A DNA stretch of 64,000 bases. Source: Brachypterus glaber (taxonomy: Eukaryota; Arthropoda; Insecta; Coleoptera; Kateretidae). The notes below the pieces were generated by a model that worked only from the letters and a program-made list of their open reading frames with translations, was not told the DNA's origin and ran no database searches. The position numbers and the translations under genes are program-made. Positions 1 through 14,300 of the stretch are shown here, in pieces; within the stretch, counting starts at the first letter, position 1, and the number at the start of each line of letters is the position of its first letter. The stretch is from contig OY294046.1 of NCBI GenBank assembly GCA_958510825.1, positions 50,511,794 to 50,575,793 on the forward strand, read 5' to 3'.

Positions 1-435
1 TTTTTAAATTTGTGAGTTATTTTAAAAAGAAGTTATATAATCTAACATATACTTAACTAATAAAGTAATATACTTTAAAATTTCTTCCAATTATTTACAT
101 AAAACGTATTAAAACCAGAAAATAAACAAGTACAGACAAACACTATTATTTTTTAATTATTAAATTTAATATTTAAATATTTTCTGGTAAAATATCCGGA
201 TAATCCATTCTTTCACTCTAAAAAATTTCCTCAGACCTTACAGTACTGTCAATTTCTTTACTTTCTTCAATATTTGCAGATTCCGCGTCCATTCTTTCCC
301 CCCAAAATATTGTCACTTATTTTTTGGGCCTCTTTTCCCAGATTTGGCAACCTCATTTTCGTTTTACATACTTTCTTCAGCTTCCTCTCTTTCAGGAAAT
401 TATCGGGAACATTTTCAGTTTCAGTTAGAAATGAT
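1..435 (-). pseudogene. Partial tandem copy of the 3' end of the THAP/zinc-finger gene
   Basis: Positions 1-435 align with about 781-1215 at an offset of 780 bp. They cover the same 3' flank and about 80 terminal codons, including the same DILPENI stop context at about 180. Substitutions and small gaps break the frame further up, and similarity fades after about 435. It is a non-functional duplicate tail. It may extend past the left edge of the window. Confidence 0.8.
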
Positions 436-780
436 TTGATCTTGGCAAAATTTGGCCCGAGGCATCTTTTTAAAGGGAATAAAAATTTGGGGGGGTAGCC
501 CGTTAATATGTCACTTTTTCGCATTTTAAGCACACTAATACGGGGTATTTGCTTAATAAGAAAAAGTGCTCAATATATTTTTTATTTTTTGGTCAAAATC
601 GACTGTAGGTATCATAGAATTGATGTATAGAAACATAAATGGGTTAATTTGAAGTTGATTTAAAATGTCCTACTACCGCAGCGTGTATGGTTATGGAAGC
701 CTGTCAACTGTGCCTTAATTTTGAATAGGAATTGTTTTTGAAAAATACAAACATTTTTATATAAAAAAAAGTCTATTATG
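436..780. other. Spacer between the duplicated 3' ends
   Basis: This is the unique 3' flank of the gene between the two copies. It holds a G-run near 490 and no coding potential. Confidence 0.6.
581..586 (-). terminator. Candidate polyadenylation hexamer AATAAA
   Basis: TTTATT on the plus strand gives AATAAA on the minus strand, about 370 nt past the stop codon. In AT-rich DNA this could occur by chance. Confidence 0.25.
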
Positions 781-953
781 TTTTTAAATTTGTGAGTTAT
801 TTTAAAAAGAAGTTATATAATCTAACATATACTTAACTAATAAAAGTAATATACTTTAAAATTTCTTCCAATTATTTACATAAAACGTATTAAAACCAAA
901 AAATAAACAAATACAGACAAACACTATTATCTTTTAATTGTTAAATTTAATAT

Positions 954-2386
954 TTAAATATTTTCTGGTAAAATATCCGAATAATCCATTCTTTCACTCT
1001 CAAAATTTTCCTCAGACCTTAAAGAACTGTCAATTTCTTTACTTTCTTCAATATTTGAAGATTCCGCCTCCATTCTTTCCCCCAAAATATTGTCACTTAT
1101 TTTTTGGGCTTCTCTTTCCAAATTTTGCAACACCTCATTCTCGTTTTTCAAACTTTCTTCAGCTTCCTCCCTTTCAGGAATTTCTTTATCGGGGACATTT
1201 TCAGTTTCGTCGTGAACACTTTCAGATTCTTCGTTTTCATCTTTAGCTTCAATAATGGTTTCAGCTTCTTCACTTTTATCTTGGATTTCTTCGTTTTGAT
1301 CTTCAATTACTTCGTTTTTATCTTCAATGTCTGTATTTTTATCTTCACTTTCTTCGGTTTTATCATTTTCAGTGTCCTCATTTTCATCTTCCAGTGCCGC
1401 GTCTTCATTTTCCAGTGCCGCGTCTTCATTTTCCAGTGCCGCGTCTTCATTTTCCAGTGCCGCGTCTTCATCTTCCAGTACCGCGTCTTCATCTTCCAGT
1501 GCCGTATTTTCATCTTTTTCTGTACTCTTTTCTTCTGTATCTTCCAATTTTTCTTCAGTTTTTGCATCTTCAGATTTATCTACATTTTCATCTTCGTGAT
1601 TTGATCTGGTTTCGTCATTACTGGGCGCTTCTTCGTCATTTTTAGATGCTTCATCATCTTTAGTTTCTTCAATAATTTTGGATGCTTCATTCTCCAACTC
1701 TTCTTCGTCATTTTTGGATGCTTTATCATCTTTAGACGCTGCTTCTTCATCTTTAGATGCTTCTTCATTATCTTTAGATGCTTCTTCACCATCTTTAGAT
1801 GCTTCTTCACCATCTTTAAATGCTTCTTCACCATCTTTAGATGCTTCTTCACCATCTTTAGATGCTTCTTCACCATCTTTAGATGCTTCTTTGTCGTTTT
1901 TGGGTGTATCTTTTTCGTTTGTAACCTTATGTTTGCTACTTTCCTCGTCAGTTGCATTTTTTTCCTGACTGTCTTCATTTAAACCAATTTTATCTCGACT
2001 GTCGTCATCAGATTTCTTTCCATCATCAAAATTATCGTCTTCAGCTACTTTTTGCGCTATCTCTCTCATCTCTACATCTTCGTCTTCCATAGTAGAATCT
2101 TCTAATCTGCTAGTAGATTCTTCTAATCTGCTGGTTTCAGCAGTAGTGTCTTGATTCATATCTTCAGAGTATGTGCTAGTGTCCATTTCGTCCACGGTTA
2201 TATCGTCAGGCTCGTTTTTCGGGACGGTTTCTTCCACGACTTTAGGTTTTTCCGATTCGTCCGGTTTTCGCATCAAACCCAGCACGTCTAGCATGCTGTG
2301 CGTTACGCACGCCTGTCTTGCGTCCCTGTCTGTCGGATAGGCCGATTTTCGCTCGCAAATTGCTAAATGCTTGGCCAAAACGTTTC
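954..2386 (-). CDS. Exon 11: end of the last finger and a long acidic repetitive tail
   Basis: It begins in phase with the H-x3-C half of a finger (AKHLAIC), then a short conserved-looking segment, THSMLDVLGLMRK. About 430 residues of Glu/Asp/Lys/Ser/Asn-rich sequence follow. Two blocks of 7-aa repeats lie inside (units EEASKDG and DAALENE). The stop is at 954-956 after ILPENI. The tail is probably disordered and variable in length. Confidence 0.88.
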
Positions 2387-5300
2387 CTGAAAAAAAAAAT
2401 ATTATTTATTTACCAAAGACAATTTTTTAACCTTTGTATTTACCAAGTTAAATTTCTAGTTAGGAGCTGGCTTATTAAAAGACTGGAAAGGATATATCAA
2501 CGTCTTCTTCCGCAAAATGGCTAGCGCCAGTTTTTGTCGAAATTTGGGTTTTGTTTTACCAGAAACTAATAGTTGCTTATTTTACAAGGTCGGCAAAATA
2601 TTAAAGAGTCCGAAAAAAAAATGGCAATAAAACCTGTACAGTAAGTCCAAACCAGCTGGTTTTAACTCGAAAAACAAATTTGAATTTCGGTCAGTTTTTA
2701 ACGAAATACAGGTTGTTTCTAGCCCTGGTATTTTAAGTTTATTTGTCTGATTTATATGGTTGGCTATTGCCCAATTGGGCCTGCAGTCCCGGGACCATGT
2801 CTGGACCTAACTAATTAATTATAATTTAATTTCCAACATAAATTTTTACTCGCAGGCGAGAAAAAGTATAAGATAAAAAATTTTCGGGACCCGCGACTAA
2901 TTACTTATGGTTCCGGGACCAGTTCAAATTCCTGGTGCCGGGACCTGCTTGTCCAGGTTTTCAATGTAATATAAGTTTTTTTTTTAATAAAAGTGTTGCC
3001 TCTACTTCCAATTGTTTATGTCCTGTTATTAACAATAAAACTCCGTTGCGTAATAAGCAAGGCCCAGGAATCGCGAAAGAAAAAATATTAATGTTTTTGA
3101 ACCAAAATGCGTTTAATTTGACTGGTATTTGACAAAATATAATTTGATATTTACAGATAACACTAGGCAACACGGTTTCTTGCCCTGATTGTAGTCATAT
3201 AACTAATTTTGGGTCGCTGAGACCGGTTCTGGCCTCAGAATATTTCTACTACCTAAGGTTTCTGAGAAAAATGAGACAAAAGTGGTAAAAATTTATTATT
3301 TTAGCCCTCTTTTGTTCTAAAATCATGGGAGATAAAAATATTCATTCGGCGACTCAATATTATTGTCTGTAAAAATTCCAAAATGAGATAAAAATATGTT
3401 ACGTAAACGCTTCTTATGTAACATTTTTATGATGTAGAACCATTAAAAAAAAAACAAAAAATACGCAATATTTTTTTTTATAAATTCTTTTTAAATTGGC
3501 ATAATTGCCTGTACTAAAATTTAAAAAATAAGACCTGTTGGATTTTTTAAAGTTAAAATTCGGATTCTGTGCCTTTAAATTGATAAGAAAAATATATTTT
3601 TGCGCTGGGGAAAAAAGTTTAAACTGTGTGTTCTAACTTTATTTCTTTTTTATTTATTTACTTTTTACTAAGCCAAATAATATTTGTATGTATATTTTTA
3701 TAGAGAATTTTATAATCTACAAATTAAAATATTTATAAAAATTTGATAGTTTTGCCACAAATGAGAAATTAATTAAACTCTGCACTTTAATTTAAAGCTT
3801 TTTTTTTTCTCGAATACTTACTGTGACAGTAGGTCTTTCGCATATGGATTTTTGAATTCCTCGTATTTTTTTTAATATACCCCAAAATTTTCAAATTCCT
3901 ACTGTGTTTTTTTTAAGATTTAAAAATAAAACGTCATTATTTCCTATCTCAAAATTGTGAGGTGCTGGAATTAGATTAGGATTCTACTTTTAGTTGAGGG
4001 AAAAAAATAAGTTGTGATTTGTTGCCTAGTGTAATTATCTGTACGGACCTGGACCCTGCGACTTCCGGGCTTTAACAATAAGGCCATTAAAGCACGCAAA
4101 TGTGTTTTTTAATAGCTTTATTATGAAAATCAAACAGAAAAAATCATTACCGTCCGTTTCTTTGAATCCACAAATGCAGAACATCTCGTAGGGCAGCGCC
4201 ACTGGAGCAAATGTGTCAGTTGTCTTGGTGCATTTTGCGTTGTGTTCTTGCATGGCGTTTGCACAACATGTCGAGAATTGGCAGTTTTGACAACTTTCAA
4301 ATGATCTGTAAAGAAAAAAAAATGCAATTCTTTACTCCGAGATGACACCATGGGGGGGGGGTAGAGAGGACGCCACCCCGCCCCCAACCACGCTCAAGTT
4401 GGGAAAATTACTGTCGAGCTGGGAAATAGTTGGGAAAATTGAGGAGTGTCAGAGTTGGGAAATTGGTAGAATAGGGAAAATTGTTTGGCAGAGGCGAAAA
4501 CCTTTTTTACTTTTGATCACTAAATTGGGAAAATTGGAGCGGTATAGTTGGTTAGAAGTTCGCAAAGGTGAGGGGCCTTTTTTTTGTTATAATCTTCGTC
4601 AGGGGTAAAGCTTTTTTCAGATGTGACATTTTTTTTTATCCTCATAATTGGGTTTTTTCGGGTAAAGAGTTGGGAAATGTTTAATATTTAGTTGAGAAAA
4701 TTTGGACTTTTAGGTAAAGAATATACTCTTGGGTTTGTCGATTTTTTGGAAAAAAAGTTTTTTTAGCAAGTTTTTCCTACGTTGTTACTGTATTTTATTA
4801 CATCGGCACTTAGTACTACTAAGAGTGCCGATGTATTAAAATCTTCGCTGAAAAGTCAAAATCTTTGACCATGATTTCTTCACATTTCTCGACGTTTTAG
4901 ATCTTCCCGGGTCGAAATCAGTATAAAAATTGTGTTCGTCTGTCTGCCTGGATGTAAACTCGCTAACTCCATTTCTAAAAAAGATATCGACAAGCGGTTT
5001 TTTCAATATTTTTTCTTGTCATATTTTGAAGATCTGATTAGATTTTGGGGGTAAGAATGGGGTAAAACGCCTATTTTTAGCGTTTTTGGTTATCATTAAA
5101 TCATTATTGTAATTTATTGATAGCTCGGGGGGCTAGTGGACTGATTTGGGGAGAGTGCCAGGACGTTAATTCGTGCAATGTCTTCTCTGGCTGCAGCCAT
5201 GGGTCCCGATGAATTGTAGCACTACTGTTTGTTTAGATAGGAATTACGAAAGGGACTAGGGTTGATGCTAATTGTAGCTTTAAACTATTAATTATATTTC

Positions 5301-8300
5301 AAATGAAAGCTCTTTTTAAGCCCTACTAAAAATGTTACAAATATTTTTTGCTAGAATACAACGTTGTGTATTAATGGTTGCCTATTCACATAACATCCTG
5401 TTTCATAATATTTCAAATTAGTACCTAGTGTCGATGATTTGACAAGGTGCTTGCAACTGTTCAGCTGGTTTTAGTAGTAATGGAGCTCTGTACAACTAGA
5501 ATTATGAAACAAAAGAGTCTACCCTATCTCTATCTCATTTGTGCTACGCTTTCCAGCCAACCAAATAAATACTGTATTTGTTTTTTATACAACAAATACA
5601 GTATTTATTTGGTTGGCCGGAAACTGTAGCTCTGAGTGGCACGAACGAACACACCTAATGTGAATCTGTAGAATAAGATAATTCTACTAAAATTTAGATG
5701 GCGCCAGTAATTTCTTTAATAAAAATAATAGTTACACTTTTCGCCCGGCCAATTAAATATTGTATTTGTTCAACAAAGAACAAATACAGAATTTGTTTGG
5801 TTGGGTGGAAGTGGGAGTGTATGTATGTCTTCTATCCTTTTTGGGTAGAACTTTTGTCCCTGTCTAATCTAACGGGAGAATTCGCCATTTGGTTTCCCTT
5901 TATTCAACTTTTTTGAAAACTAGCGCCCCTATTATAGGTTATAATCTTCGTTTTTAAATTATTTTTGAAAATTTGTAAGGTCATTTTTCATACATATAGC
6001 CGTTTTTCTACAAAAAAATGAAGACAATTCAACAGTTATTTCCTTAATTTTATTTTATTTTTTTAAATGGCGTCCTCTAAAACTCGCTATTTTTAAAAAT
6101 GAATTATTTAAGTTGATCAGACATTACGGTTTTAAAATAACTTAACGAAACTTCACCGTTTATAATACTTTGAAAAGAGAAATAATTGTATTTTTCCATA
6201 AAAAGACACGTTTTCTGTATTTTTTGTAAAGACCTATGATTATAGAACAAATCAATAAATACGTATACTTACGGGAAATGCTTGGGCGAATCCATAGCCA
6301 AATTACACTCCTTGCAATTCAACCCCTTCGCCACGTTGATATTCAACGTTCCAAAATTAATAACCGAAGCGTTGCCCGGATATTTATCCATTTTACTTTT
6401 CGGTACCATCATTCCTGCCCTTGGTACCGCCCATGAAACCATTCCCTGCTTTCCCCTCTGTGAAGCGTGCATTTTAGTCTGATGCTCTTTCAAAATTTCC
6501 TTCGAGACAAACCACAGGTTGCATTTGTTGCATTTTTTCGCCGACTGTTTACGCTGATGTTTTTGCAAATGTTGCAAGAACAAGCTTATGTTCTGAGTGA
6601 TGTTTCTAGAAGCCGAAAACACGGTGGTCGATTTTAGACAGAAGGGACACTGTATAGATGCCGTACTGTCGTGCGCTTTGTAAAAATGATCGATAATTTG
6701 TTTGTGATTTGAACATCTGTACGTACAACTCCCGCATTGGTACGGCAGTTCGCTAGGACAATGTTCCTTTGACATGTGTTTTCCAAGGACAAACGGATTT
6801 TTGAAACTCGTTTGACAGATCAGACATGCAAAACTGTTTTCGAACTTCGTTTCCATTGGATGGGAGGAAGAAATATGTTTTAGCAGCTCATTGACAGTTG
6901 GAGCGGAAGTTAGGCAATATCTACACAATTGTGCATCCATCGACACGTTATTGGCGTGTTTGAACAAGTGCGACATAAGACTGATGTTATCAGTGAATGT
7001 AGACGTGCAAAAGGAACATTTAATGTTGAAAGAAACCTTGTTACTTTTTTGGAAACAATCGATAGTACCATAGTAATAATTTTCTAATGGTACAAGTTGT
7101 TCAGGTATATCAGGGGAGTTTGATTTTGGAGGTCTAGAAGCGACCTCTGTGGTTGTAGTCTGAGCAGGTTGTTTGGGAGGATCTTGTTTCTTACGACCCT
7201 TTTTGGGAGGTTCTACAACTGGTGGAGGCACGGCAGCAGGAGGAGGAATGTTTTTGGGCTGCAAACTATTTTGTGAGGTTATAGGTAAAGCCCAAGATTT
7301 AAAGGGGTTAAGCGCCACACGATTTAACCTAGTGATCAAAGAAGTGGATGCTTCTATTCTAGTTTGTTCGGAAAGTTGGGCCAATAAGTTGTCAAAAGCT
7401 TCAGAAGGATTCGTACCAAACCATTCGCGCCAAACTAATTCGTCCAAAAACTGTTGGATGATTTGTCTGGACAACAAGGAAAGTGTGTTTTGGAACATTC
7501 TAGGAACAATTCTTCTCAAATATTCCATAATGGCGTTATTATTTAATTCTTTCGGATCATTACCGAGACTTTGTTCTACATTTTTGAACCCGAAGTTAAG
7601 TAAAGTTTGCTTGTCAACTGTCAAATCCGTAATTATTATACTATCTGGATGTACCCATTGCATGATGGGTTCTAAAATTTTCGCAAAACGTTTTTTAAAG
7701 TTTCTGTCTGTGTCGGAAATGGGTTCTACGGCTCTGAGTCGCAAAAGTTTGGAACTTTCTTCCAAAATTCCCAAAACTTCGACTTTTACTTGACGTTGGA
7801 CGCCATCTTGGGAAGTTGTTCCCAACGATATCACGCCCACCTCGACTTTGATTCCAGGGCCGCCTAACATCCGCACGTGTGTGTGCAGCGCCACCGTGCA
7901 GACGGAACGCAACCAGCAGAAAATGCTTTTTACGAATAGGTTGTCAACTTTTACCTGAAAAAAAATATATATATATACACGGTGTCCCACGGTAGACAAA
8001 TCAGTAAAATTGTGGCGTTATTATCAAAGCTATTAAAATATATTTTTTACCAGTCAATATAGACCTAGTTACCTTCAATTTACGCCAGAAAAAAGTGTTG
8101 TACTTTTTTCTGTTTTTAGGCTAGAGCAACAAACAGAATTCTTTTTTAGCATAATAACATTTTTTAACGCCAAAATTTAAAAAAATAATATAATTTCTTT
8201 ATCATATGATAGTTTTTTTTTACTAAAAACAATAGTTTTCTATTTAAATCTTTAATTTTAGAAAACGGTAAAAAATGGTAAGTGCATTATGGAATGACCC

Positions 8301-11300
8301 CGCTAATGTAAAAGAGAGGATGCTATGAAAATAAATGTTTGCAAATATGACGTTCACGATAAAAATAAATGTCAAATTTAATGTTATAAATTAGATTTTT
8401 ACTTAGACTTAGTAAGGACCTTGTGGACTAGGGTATTTTATACTACAGAGTGTATTACTTAATTACTAATAAATTTTGATTTTTTGCGCTCATTCAAATT
8501 TTTTAATTGGTATGATTGGATTAATCTTAGATTAATCTTAGCAGTTTTTTTTACAAAGTCAAGTCTATATCATAATGAAAGTATTGGTAAAGCAAGTTAT
8601 TATAAAACCTATTGGACAACTTATGATAAAACATGTTTTATAATTATGAGATTTTAAAAAACATAATTAATTAGCTTGTAAAGAACCCCCTTCCCACCCA
8701 GTTGCATGAAGTTGCAGCTGGTTCATATTAGCAGGGCCGGATTCAGGGGGGTGCAGGGGGTACAGATTACCCGGGGCCCGGGCTCGAAGGGGGCCCGGCG
8801 ATAGAAGTTTTTAATAAACAGTTTATTTATTTATACTCCCCCAGATCGATAAGGCGTCAAAATGAGCAAATAAGTAGATCTCGTTCCAAATGGGAAAATA
8901 GAAAAAAATTCGCCGCGGCAGCGCTTAAGCCTTTTTGGATTTTTGTAAAAAATAATAGTGCACTGTTACTAGTGTTTTAAAATTTGTAAAAAAAATCGCC
9001 CGCGGCGCTAGGGCTATTTACCTACGTATTTTTTTAGTTCAAGCTTGCAAAAGCTTAAAATTTGTAACAAAATTGCCTGCGGCGCCAGAGCTATCAAAAT
9101 TGAAAAAAAAATATTATTTTTTTCATACTTAAGCTTGCTGAACTATGAAAATATAACAGTCAGAAATTAACATAATTTGGAAAAATTTTCGACTGCGGCG
9201 CTTAGTTATTGAATGGGGGCGCCGCTTCGGCCCTCAGTGCCTTAGCTGCAGGCCTGCATGGGACAATTATGTTTTGAAAAAATGGGGGCCCGAGTAAAAA
9301 GTTGCACCGGGGCCCGGGCTGGCTCTGTCCGGCCCTGCATATTAGGGTCACTTCGTCTAGTCCTACTTCGTGCTTTTGTTCTTAGTCGTTTGTTTTGTTT
9401 TTTTGAACCAAACCAGACCAAAATTAGACCAAATACAGAAGAACAAAGGAAAAAAACTGTCATATTATGGGCAATTTAGTCAATTATTTATTGTTATGTA
9501 ATTAATTACGTACATTTTGGTTGGAATTAAAAGTTAAATGATACTAAGAATAATTCTCATAAGTTAAAATATCAAATTGATTGTTATTATTAATATTATT
9601 TATTAATATGCGAAACGCAAGACGTATTTATGATATTTGAATTAATTAACTCATCATTGTGTCAAATTCCATACATCTACAAAATATTACGCCTTTCTAG
9701 AATATTTTCAGTCTTATTAGAATTGTTTTGTACAATATTTCAAATAAATCCATGTTAGTCTTTAGGTTTTCCCAAATCACTCCAGTTCTGATGAAAAAAG
9801 GTCAAAATTACGCATCTAACTTCAGAGAATCATGGGAATATAAATGCCATTTCACAAAATCTATTATTAGCAAATAATTCTAATTCTTTGCGAGTCTTCC
9901 ACGATTCAAATGGATTCAAATCAAGCAGCAAGTTAATAAATTTAAATAATTTACTATCATCGGGGAACTTTTCTACTATTCTTCTCGTTGTTTCTCTTAA
10001 ATTTCGAGCACATTCTCGATAAGTTAAAATAATTTCTTTCTTTACTTCTAAAGTTATCATTTTGGCATTCAAAACTTGGTTTTATAAAAATCTTGCTTTG
10101 TTAATTTTTTGATTATAATGTAAAATCAAATTTGACATTTATTGTCATCAAATACGACTTATTTAAAAAATTTAATTTCAAGGCATCCTACTCTTTTGCC
10201 ATAGCGGGGTCATTCCATTATGCAATTGCCCTTTTTTAAGGTTTTATAAAATTAAGAATTTAAATCGAAAATTATTGTTTTTAGTGAAAAAAACTATCAT
10301 ATGATAAAGAAAAATTGTTACTTTTTTTAATTTTGGCATTTGAAAGTATTGTTATGCTTTTAAAAGTGCATGTGTGGAGCTCTAGCTCAAAACCAAAAAA
10401 GAGTAGAAAACTTCTGTTTTGGGTCAATTGAAGATAATTAGGTCCATATTGACTGGTAAAAGTTTCATGTTGATATCTTTGTTGTACCGTAATTAATACG
10501 TTCACTGCCAACGGCTAGTTTTGACAGCGGAGCAATGGGTATGGGCAAGGGAAAAATAGAAAGAATTGATTAATGTTGTTAGGGGCGCCAGTTACTTTAG
10601 CTTTTACTCCTTTAGGTAAGTAACAACCTAGTGTAAATACTTAAGCTTTTCAGTTTGAGAAAATATAACCCCTAAATAAAATAAGATAATTCATTTGAGA
10701 AATTTATTATAAATAAACTTAATGAAAGCACATCAAGTAATGTATTAATATATATAAAAAATATGTGTAATTATATTAAGATATAATTAAAGAAATCTTA
10801 ATAAAAATTACTAAATTCAGAAATCATTCGACTTAAATGTATAAAGAAAACATGAAGTTCAGCAAGCACCAAGAAATGTATGTAAACAACAATCATTTCT
10901 TGCAGTGTATAAAAGTCATGCTTAAATTAGAAATCATTTAATCAAAAGTATGATATTTAATAATTAATAAATGAGATTAAATGTTTTAAAAAAAATAAGT
11001 ACCTAAAAATGAACAAAAGCCAGAAGGGCATATAGTATTAATCAATACTATATCAGATCTGATAAAGTTTACAGTTATAAGAATATTGAAATAAAAGAAT
11101 TTAAAAATATGAAATATTGCTTTCAAAAGTTTTCAGAATGAGTACTTAGCTGGTTTCTGCAAAATCCATGAGGTATGAATTCCATCGTCTCCATCTGTGC
11201 AAGTCTCCCCTATGCTGATGAATTCATTTCTCAAATGAAAGAAAAAAAAATATAGGCTGTCCCATCTACTTTGGAAAAATTATCTTCCAGGATAAAATGT

Positions 11301-14300
11301 ACGATTGAAAATGTTGTCCGGGATTAAATATGCTTTTGAAAATTATGTCCAATGTAAAATTGTCTGCTAGACGGTTACATAGAATTTATCTATGCCGAAA
11401 ATTACAGAACCATGTTCCAACAGAACATCACTCCATGCGGAGAACTTGTATATCAAATATACCAAAATAAACTTCAACTTAAATTAATATAATTCCATAT
11501 TAATGGTATAGAAATGGTGAGTAATTAATGGTCTAGTGATTGTGCTTAATTAATGGTGTAATAATGGTGCTTTATGGTGCTTAATTAATGGTGCTAAAAC
11601 AATAATTATATCTCAGAAATATTCTAAGAAACAGAAAAACTTAACTTACGTCTCATTCTAAGTCTTCGATGTCCATCGAAACGTTATAAATGCGTAATTT
11701 TAGAAAATACCAGTTATAATATCTTCCGCATTGTTTAAATATTCATTTTCACTAACTTTAAATAAAAATACATGAAGGATTACTTCGATGATTACAGAAA
11801 ATAAACACTCGTCAAAATGAGACCACCATTGTACAGAGTTCATCAAGAAAGAGCGAAAATCGACCTTATCAACCGGTATGAACCCTTCAGGTAAATAAAA
11901 TCCTATTTCTGAACTATTAGCGACATCTATGCAAGTCATTATCAACTACAGTTTTACCGTATAGGATTCCTAATAAAGGTAACTGAAACGACATCAAAAA
12001 TAATAACTAATTAAAAGAATGTTTCCTAATAAATCCGTATTAGTGATGATAGATATCTAACCTCAAAATATTACTCTAAGAAACAAATATAAACAATACT
12101 TATTGTTTATCAGCAAAACTAATAAAAATACGAACAGAATACTAAGTGTCCTGTGAACTAAGTATAAACAAAATACTGAATCTAAGTGAGCAGTTCCAGC
12201 AAACTATTTTCAACAAATTCTGGATTATCCCGAAGAAATAAACATATGAAATTTTCCAGGAGAAACAAGCTACAGATGAAAGCCAGTGAAATCCAACCCT
12301 CAATAGACTCTGAAACATATAAAAACCAGGTAAGTCCATAGACAAATGCACTATAGAGAAATAAGTCATATGATTCTTTATTATTAAAAATCATATTCTA
12401 ATTATGTTTTCTTTATGTTATTTTCAGGTAGAACTATGGAATAGAGACTTATATGGTTAGAATTCAGTTCCTGCTACAAAATAGTCCCAGATACAAAATA
12501 GTTCTGTACGTACGTAACTATTTATATACAAAATAAACATAAATTATAACGTAAGTAAACGAATAGTTTAATTAACCCTTGCTATATTACAAAGTGACGA
12601 TTTATGTCGTTACACATGCCCCCTCCAAAAATAATAAAAATATTTAATATACAAAAAATATTTTTATACCAAACTCTATAACTATTTAACTTAAATAGCT
12701 AAAATATATACTATATTTTATTTAATAAATCAACAAAAAATACAATACTTTATGTAAATCATTTGAAATACTACTTGATAATTAACAATAGCTAAGCTTG
12801 ATAACTACGTGTATCATCCGCCTACTCTTATGTAGAACATAATTTTGGGACTTTATCGGTGTGTGTCATAAACAGGTAATTGTCATAATCAGGTAATTGT
12901 CATAATCAGGTAATTGTCATAATTAATTTTGTTTTTCTTTTTAGCTAAGTTTTATCAAGATAAAAAAATAGAAATAAGACTTGACTGTGTGCATCAGAAT
13001 CCTCTTCTACAAAAAATATATTTATATATTTTTTTTTTTTTACTATATACAAAAGTTTTGGGTACCCTTTAAATATTTTCAATACATTGATATTTTTTAA
13101 ATATCATTCCGAATAATACTAAGAATATATTCTTATTTAATCAAATCTAGCCAACTGAAATGTCACTATTCGATCCAAAATATTTCTTTAGATCTTTAAC
13201 ATGCCAGTCGCCTCTATGACCATCTGCATTTTCCAAAATATACACTAACTTTGACTTTTTCGCAACAACTTTGCAAAGTATGTACTTTGGAGCAAGTTTT
13301 GCAGCAAAACTTTTACTAGCATCTGAGAGTACTTTGTTTCGTCTCCAAACTTTTTCACCTATCTCAAAATTTACTTCACGCTTGCGCAAATCATAAGTAC
13401 GCTTATTACGTTCATAAGCTTCATGTAAATATTTCTTTACATCAACAAAAATCTCTTTAAGATTTCCCAAGTCTTGGCTATACGAGTCTCTGTCACAAGG
13501 TTCTAATTTAACACCATCAGTTGATGTCATTTTGCCATAATAAGTTCCTGTGATAGGTACATTCCTCCCAAAATTAAGAAATGCCGGCGTATACCCCGTA
13601 ACTTCATTTACAGACGTTCGTAAAGCTAGACCTATTTTTGCTAAATTTTTACACCATTCTTTTTGATTATCTTTTATATATGATCTTATAGCAGTAGAAA
13701 TTGTGCGATGTTGCCTTTCCGTCGGATTATTTTGACTATGGTAAAGTGCATTAAACCAAATTTTCTGTACATTATATTCATCTGCTAATTTTTTAAAAAC
13801 TTTACCAGCAAATTGTTTTCCATTATCGACAATTAAAAATTGACAGACTCCGTAAACTAAAAAAACTTCATTCTCAATGAATTTACATATTGCATTTGCA
13901 GTAGCTTCCCTTAAAGGATGTAATAATGTATACTTTGTAAACCAGTCTGACACAACTAAAAGATAACAAAAACCTTTAGAACTTCTGGGAAATGGTCCCT
14001 GCAAATCACATGAAATAACTTGCCACGGATAATTTACTTCTTTTTCACGACCCATCAATCCAAAACGTGCAGAATTACTAACTTTTTGTGATTGACAAAT
14101 ATTACAACATCTTACATACTTTAAAATATCTTTACGCATTTTTGGCCAAAAATATGTTTCTGAAATTCTATGAAAAGTTTTAAAAAATCCCATATGAGAA
14201 GCTAATACATCGTCATGACATTCTTTTAGTACTTGTTTACGACATTTTTGAGGCACTAACAATTTCCACTCTATAATATTACTTTTTACTTTTGTCTTGG

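Larger units (their letters stand above)
4306..6272 (-). other. Intron 9 of the zinc-finger gene
   Basis: It holds a run of GGGAAAATTG words (4400-4560), a small hairpin (4799-4835) and two related hairpins (5551-5622 and 5740-5810). No coding signal is seen. Confidence 0.7.

Noticed and set aside
1104..1604. Plus-strand frame of 166 codons rich in Phe/Val/Ile
   Set aside because: It is the antisense of the acidic repeats in exon 11. The real gene is on the minus strand.
7173..7793. Plus-strand frame of 206 codons
   Set aside because: It is antisense to exon 9 and has no domain.
9242..9479. Overlapping 73-codon frames on both strands
   Set aside because: They span the end of the hAT MITE and its flank and have no coding character.
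11700..12394. Short frames inside the LTR, repeated at 19776-20470
   Set aside because: They are copies within the two LTRs with no known domain and are kept only as part of the LTR.
12629..13146. Envelope gene of the Gypsy element
   Set aside because: Only about 520 bp without an open frame separates pol from the polypurine tract.
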